A stretch of DNA of 64,000 nt, from positions 248,001 through 312,000 of the forward strand of contig JABYQR010000008.1 of NCBI GenBank assembly GCA_022592445.1. The letters run 5' to 3'. The notes below the pieces were generated by a model. That model searched no databases. It saw nothing but the letters and a program-made list of their open reading frames with translations, and was not told the DNA's origin. Position 1 is the first letter of the stretch; each line of letters opens with the position of its first letter. The stretch comes from Cytidiella melzeri. Its lineage: Eukaryota; Basidiomycota; Agaricomycetes; Polyporales; Irpicaceae. The translations under genes and the position numbers were made by a program. Positions 60,274-64,000 of this stretch are shown piece after piece.

Positions 60274-62195
60274 ATGCAGACTCTAGCGTTCAAGTTGTTC
60301 ATACCGCTTGCCCTCTCTCCGCTCGTGTTCTCCCTGTCACAGCAGGAGGTTCTGCGAGTCGCTCCAGGTATGTAGTAATCGTTCACATATGTACGGATTG
60401 CGCTAACATGATCTCACCAGAGGCAGCTGCGTGTACTTTTGACACTACCTCTGATGCCGTCAACACGAATGCCAGCTTCCTCCCGTGCGTAGTTTCCAAT
60501 GATGAATGTGGCAGTGCAGCTCAACCTATTTTTTTTCGTACATCTAGCAAGGATACATATTCCACTTTCCCATACGACTCCAAGTCGACTGACGTAAGTC
60601 GTACCATGGAGATCCGCTGACATTTCTTCTTCGCTGATGGTGAAGTTGTTTAGTTTACGACCACTACGCTATTTGTCAGGAATTTGTATCAAGGCATCGC
60701 CGACAAAAAGCCCTGGATCCTGAACGCTCCCGCCGGCGTCGGCAAGGATTTCCCATGTATGTCATTCAATATGGGCACGTACCTTCTTTGCTCAAGGGTC
60801 TTTATTTTGCTACAGGGATGGTTTCGCGGATAGGGAACGCAGAGCTCACTCCAGATGGATCCGCAAACCCTGCAGAGCCCGTCGCGAATAGAACCAACCC
60901 AAGCTGGCGCTGGCGAGACGTCTGGCGTCCGTTGAACCTGTACAAGAACTTGCTGGGCCAGAAGGCTGCCGGTAGCAGTGGCAGCGGGTTTGTTGTCGAC
61001 GAGCTCCTTAAAGGGCTCTCTACTACCGACAAACTCACTACGGCCTTGTTCCCAGCTGACGTCCAGAAATTACTTGTCGACAACGAGAAGGTGATCGTCG
61101 CTTCGAAACAGGAGTGGGTCGGCTTCCCTGCGAACGCTACACGCCCAAAGCAGTATGCTCCATTCCCTGGGGTCAAGGTCTCGTATGCTGCCGGATCGAG
61201 CGGTGCAGCGTTCAAGCAGACCGGTGCTGTTGGCCCTATGAGTCTGGAAGCTTCGTTCATTCTGGCTACGCAGCTCGCTGGCATCAACTGGAAGAAGCTG
61301 CTGTCAAAAATTGGTAAGGACGAGGTTCAGGCAGGTGTTTATTGGGCAGGCGCCATCATCCCAGAAAACAAGAACGACCAGGTTATCAAGGAGAGGAGAC
61401 AGTCGTACCCTACGGCCGAGCGGAATATGGGATGGCTCTCAAGAGTTGCTACTAGTCAGAACACTGGTAGTCCAGACGCAGGCTTCTACCTGGTGGTATG
61501 TTCCTGCTTCCGCCACGACCTTTTGGGGCGCACTGACACGCGCCATGTCTTGTATACCAGTTGGACATCGATCCGAAAGTGAATGGCTTCGATCCAAAGA
61601 TTAACAAGAACGTCTTTGTCTTCGCAGCTCACCGTACGTCCACTTTCGCTTTGCATCGACAGCCTATCTGACCGCAGAGATGGCAGTTATCGACCCGCAC
61701 TCTAGGGTTTACGTGAAGGACACCGACCAACTCCAGAAATTGGTGTATGCTACCCCATATGCTCCTGCTACGACAACCCCGCCTCAGATCGCAACTGCGA
61801 ATAAAGGCGAGCACGTCCGCTTTTATGCGCATGCTGTACGCATTCCGAGCCTAACGTCTTTACATGTCTCGTTCTCACTGCTCCTTTCTTTTGTAGCACT
61901 CAGCCGTCCTGCCATACACTGACTGGATGAATTGGGTTGGTCAAGGTGAGTAATGATTGTTCTCGCAACTGTACTTGTGTGCCCCCCCACCTGACTGTTC
62001 GCTACCTTAGAACTCAAACCTGGGCAGTCGAAGGGAGAGCCGATGCCTGTTTACTCGCAGATTGGCGAGATGCACTTGTGAGTAGACAGCGTTCGCGACC
62101 TGATGATCTGCGCTGAGAAAACGAGCAGGTACTTCTTGAGTGAAGACGAAGCCTCCGTTTGGCCTCGTCTCGAATTTATCCAAAAGAATTCCTAA
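60274..62195 (+). CDS. Unrecognised basidiomycete family protein, right-edge copy with signal peptide
   Basis: The start MQTLAFKLFIPLALSPLVFS is a clear signal peptide, unlike the left-edge copy. Exons are joined at short introns: after GCTCCAG, ACTGAC, TTCCCAT, CTGGTG, GCTCACC, GCGCATGCT, GTCAAG and CACTT. The core keeps NPSWRWRDVWRPLN, PFPGVKVSYAAGSSGA, QTGAVGPMSLEASFI, QLAGINWKKLL, GVYWAGAI and ERNMGWLS. Later come LDIDPKVNGFDPK, FVFAAHQMAVIDPHSRVYV, FYAHAHSAVLPYTDWMNWVG and the final YFLSEDEASVWPRLEF. The N-terminal part has two Cys pairs' worth of residues (ACTFDTT, PCVVSNDECG). It is a secreted protein of about 440 residues of unknown function. Confidence 0.85.
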
Positions 62196-62638
62196 GTATG
62201 CAGGGTATCAACTTGCAGAATTAACTTGTAACAAATGTCATGCAAGCTCTGGCTGGGGTACTACGATAGTCTTGATGGATCATGTCTGTGCCTGAATAAG
62301 AACGTACGATTGCCGTAACTCAGGTATTCAACTACTAGAGGTGTTCCCAACGCCGATCCATCTCAAGGGTTTGTCATTGTACGGTCAGCAGGACCTCAGG
62401 TTCTAATGGCCACATCTCACGACGACGAGAGTCATGAAAAACTCCTCGCGAGAGACTTCTGTGCGCAGGGCGCCCGCGAGCGCCGGCTCTGATGTACCTA
62501 TCGGAGTGCGCGTACTCGACCTGATGACACGTAGTGTCTTAACCTCAGAGTAGAGGACCTCTCTTGCTTCTGACTGTCACTGGTGACAAAATTCCCAAGG
62601 TTTGGAATGCCTCTCGAAGAGTGTTTGAAAGTTACGAG
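62196..62638. other. Intergenic between the family gene and the retrotransposon
   Basis: 3' flank of the family gene. No coding signal. The left boundary of the LTR is uncertain and could lie in here. Confidence 0.4.
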
Positions 62639-62763
62639 TGTAGGGGATGACTTGGAAGGTCAACTAACTCTGGGAGTAAGTGTCTTATCATTTCTCTGCT
62701 CTCTAGGAGTGGTGTTCGACTATATTAAATTTGACGCTTAAAGTACGAGCGCCGTAGTTACCG

Positions 62764-62771
62764 TATATAAG
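62764..62771 (+). promoter_or_regulatory. TATA box of the retrotransposon LTR
   Basis: TATATAAG lies about 120 bp upstream of the primer-binding site, as expected for the U3/R border. Confidence 0.55.
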
Positions 62772-62883
62772 ACTTAAACTGATCAATGCAACGACACGCA
62801 CTTTTGATCCCCAACTCCCACTGTGTGATCTCTCTCAGTCTTGCTCTCTCAACACTTTCCTCTACTTTCATAGCCTTTTAACA

Positions 62884-62898
62884 GGTTATGAGCCCTGG
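62884..62898 (+). other. Retrotransposon primer-binding site (initiator tRNA-Met anticodon stem-loop)
   Basis: GGTTATGAGCCCTGG is complementary to the anticodon stem-loop of initiator tRNA-Met (CCAGGGCTCATAACC type). Copia-like elements in fungi commonly prime from an internal fragment of this tRNA. It sits immediately after the LTR-like end, which fits. Confidence 0.75.
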
Positions 62899-62948
62899 AT
62901 AAGCTCTTTACCTCACTCACACTACCTTCTGCACTCACTATCCACCAG

Positions 62949-63512
62949 TTGATGAGCTCTGATCCCACTGATCAGCCTCAACTTTGTCGTTCTACGCGCG
63001 AACGACACCAAACCGACTTTCTTCGAGGCACCATCCCTCGTACTACACGAAGAAGACGTACTCCCGTCTTCACTCCTACTCCAACACCTCCCCCTGCTCC
63101 TACTCCTGCTCCTCCTCACCAACATCCAATGTCTTCCGCTTCTCGCGCTGGTACCCCAGGTCCTGCACCTTCTGCTGCACCTTCTGACCACGCCCCCAAC
63201 GTCCCTTCTACCTCAGCTGTCGTCGACCATCCCACTGCCCGCATCACGGCATCACGACGAGTCTCAGCACCCCCTCTGATTGCCGTCGCACTCCATTCAA
63301 CACACTCCGCGACGACTTCGCTCGTCGTCACACCACTAAACTATCGTCAGACGACAGCGACGACGAGGCGCACAAAAGGCGAAGGGGCAAACTGCCCAGA
63401 GCCCATCGTGCACCGTCCCCCTCGCCATCTGGACCTACTGACTCCGCGCGAGCGGTGTTGTCCCTCCTTTCCATGCCTCCAAAGCACGATGTGGAGTATA
63501 CTATGTCGCTGA
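62949..63512 (+). pseudogene. Retrotransposon Gag N-terminal low-complexity region (frame 1)
   Basis: The frame starts MSSDPTDQPQLCRSTRERH and then has a Thr/Pro-rich stretch (TPTPTPPPAPTPAPPHQHP). Its useful part ends at about 63260. The conserved Gag core lies in another frame from about 63280 on, so this copy appears to have lost or gained a base between the two, or the N-terminal start is elsewhere. Confidence 0.5.
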
Positions 63513-64000
63513 GCGACGTCCACAAAGCCTTCGCAGACGTTGGCAAACTCACAGGTCCTGATACCTGGCCGATGTGGAAGTTCCGCGTCGATACTGCGAT
63601 GTCGACTATCGTCGACTTCTACAGCTACAGGGGTGGTCTGACCATTCCTCAAGAGGTCCAACGGGCCATCTTCAACGTCCTGGCTGGACACATTGCAGAC
63701 TCTGTGATGGCCAACTATCTCAACGAGACTGCGCCCCACAGACTCATGGAGAAACTCTCCGAACGTTTCGAGCCAACTTCTACTATGTCAGACGCAAACA
63801 AAATTTTCCAACTCTTTTTCCTCCGCCGCCCTGTCCACGAAATGGACAAACTACTCGACGACGCGCATAACCTCTACTCAAAAATTCTTTCCAAGGGGAT
63901 TGAATTTCCTCAACACATTTTCTACTCCGCCCTTGTCGGCATCATTCCCCCCGCTTATGCGCATACTCGCGCTAGCTACGAGGCTGGCGTGCGTTCTCGT
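63473..64000 (+). CDS. Retrotransposon Gag core (UBN2/retrotran_gag-like), partial at window edge
   Basis: From the ATG at 63473 the frame runs MPPKHDVEYTMSLSDVHKAF, then KLTGPDTWPMWKFRVDTAMS (the typical LTGPNYxxWKxxM start of copia Gag), IFNVLAGHIADSVMANYL, APHRLMEKLSERFEPTSTMS, NKIFQLFFLRRPVHEMDKLL and GIEFPQHIFYSALVGIIPPA. It stays open to the window end. An acidic stretch (SSDDSDDEAHKRRRGK) in the same frame extends upstream, so translation may begin earlier. Gag packages the element's RNA into virus-like particles. No zinc knuckle is reached within the window. Confidence 0.85.
   Translation, partial: MPPKHDVEYTMSLSDVHKAFADVGKLTGPDTWPMWKFRVDTAMSTIVDFYSYRGGLTIPQEVQRAIFNVLAGHIADSVMANYLNETAPHRLMEKLSERFEPTSTMSDANKIFQLFFLRRPVHEMDKLLDDAHNLYSKILSKGIEFPQHIFYSALVGIIPPAYAHTRASYEAGVRSR

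Larger units (their letters stand above)
62639..64000 (+). mobile_element. Left end of a Ty1/copia LTR retrotransposon
   Basis: A TG...CA-bounded segment (about 62639-62883, TGTAGGGG to TTTTAACA) resembles a 5' LTR, with a TATATAAG box at 62764-62771 and a polypyrimidine stretch. A primer-binding site matching initiator tRNA-Met follows it directly. A Gag-type coding region runs off the window edge. The 3' LTR and pol are outside, so LTR identity and the exact left end cannot be checked here. Confidence 0.8.

Overview
The window is nuclear DNA of a filamentous basidiomycete, most likely a mushroom-forming Agaricomycete. Genes are split by many short (about 45-70 bp) GT-AG introns, usually with a CTNA-type branch site close to the acceptor. 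Several families point to Basidiomycota: a divergent G-protein alpha subunit, fragments of a basidiomycete-type trehalose phosphorylase, a PARP-E2 fusion and a group III hybrid histidine kinase with seven HAMP repeats. I found no RNA genes and no CRISPR. Gene models were built by reading splice sites by eye, so exon edges are approximate unless positions are given.

Left edge (1-5 kb): two tandem minus-strand copies of an unrecognised gene family, the outer one cut by the window edge and frameshifted. 5-9.5 kb: an alkyltransferase-like DNA-repair protein (ATL) and a single-pass membrane protein with a KRE9/KNH-like ectodomain. 9.6-21 kb: the osmosensing-type hybrid histidine kinase, a phospholipase D and an uncharacterised Ser/Pro-rich gene. 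22-32 kb: an atypical G-alpha, a short-form tRNase Z and a PARP-UBE2Q-like fusion. 33-43.5 kb: a secreted CAP/PR-1 protein, a BTB protein, a repetitive Ser/Pro-rich protein and Polo kinase. 44-49 kb: a very recent tandem pair of small secreted glycoproteins, another small secreted protein and a 52-residue membrane protein. 49.5-56.7 kb: a compact housekeeping block of a UBC4-type E2, cystathionine gamma-synthase, NMD3 and SEC20.

Right edge (57-64 kb): gene debris. The first exons of a trehalose phosphorylase abut the middle exons of a MYST histone acetyltransferase, next to a G-tract/GA microsatellite and a relic exon of the left-edge family. An intact, signal-peptide-bearing member of that family follows, in inverted orientation to the left copies, and then the left end of a Ty1/copia LTR retrotransposon with a primer-binding site matching initiator tRNA-Met.

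The most novel items are the unnamed family at both ends of the window, which has alternative N-termini, the TP/MYST chimera, the tandem small secreted proteins, the G-alpha with Ser at its catalytic Gln position, and the internally duplicated Ser/Pro-rich protein.
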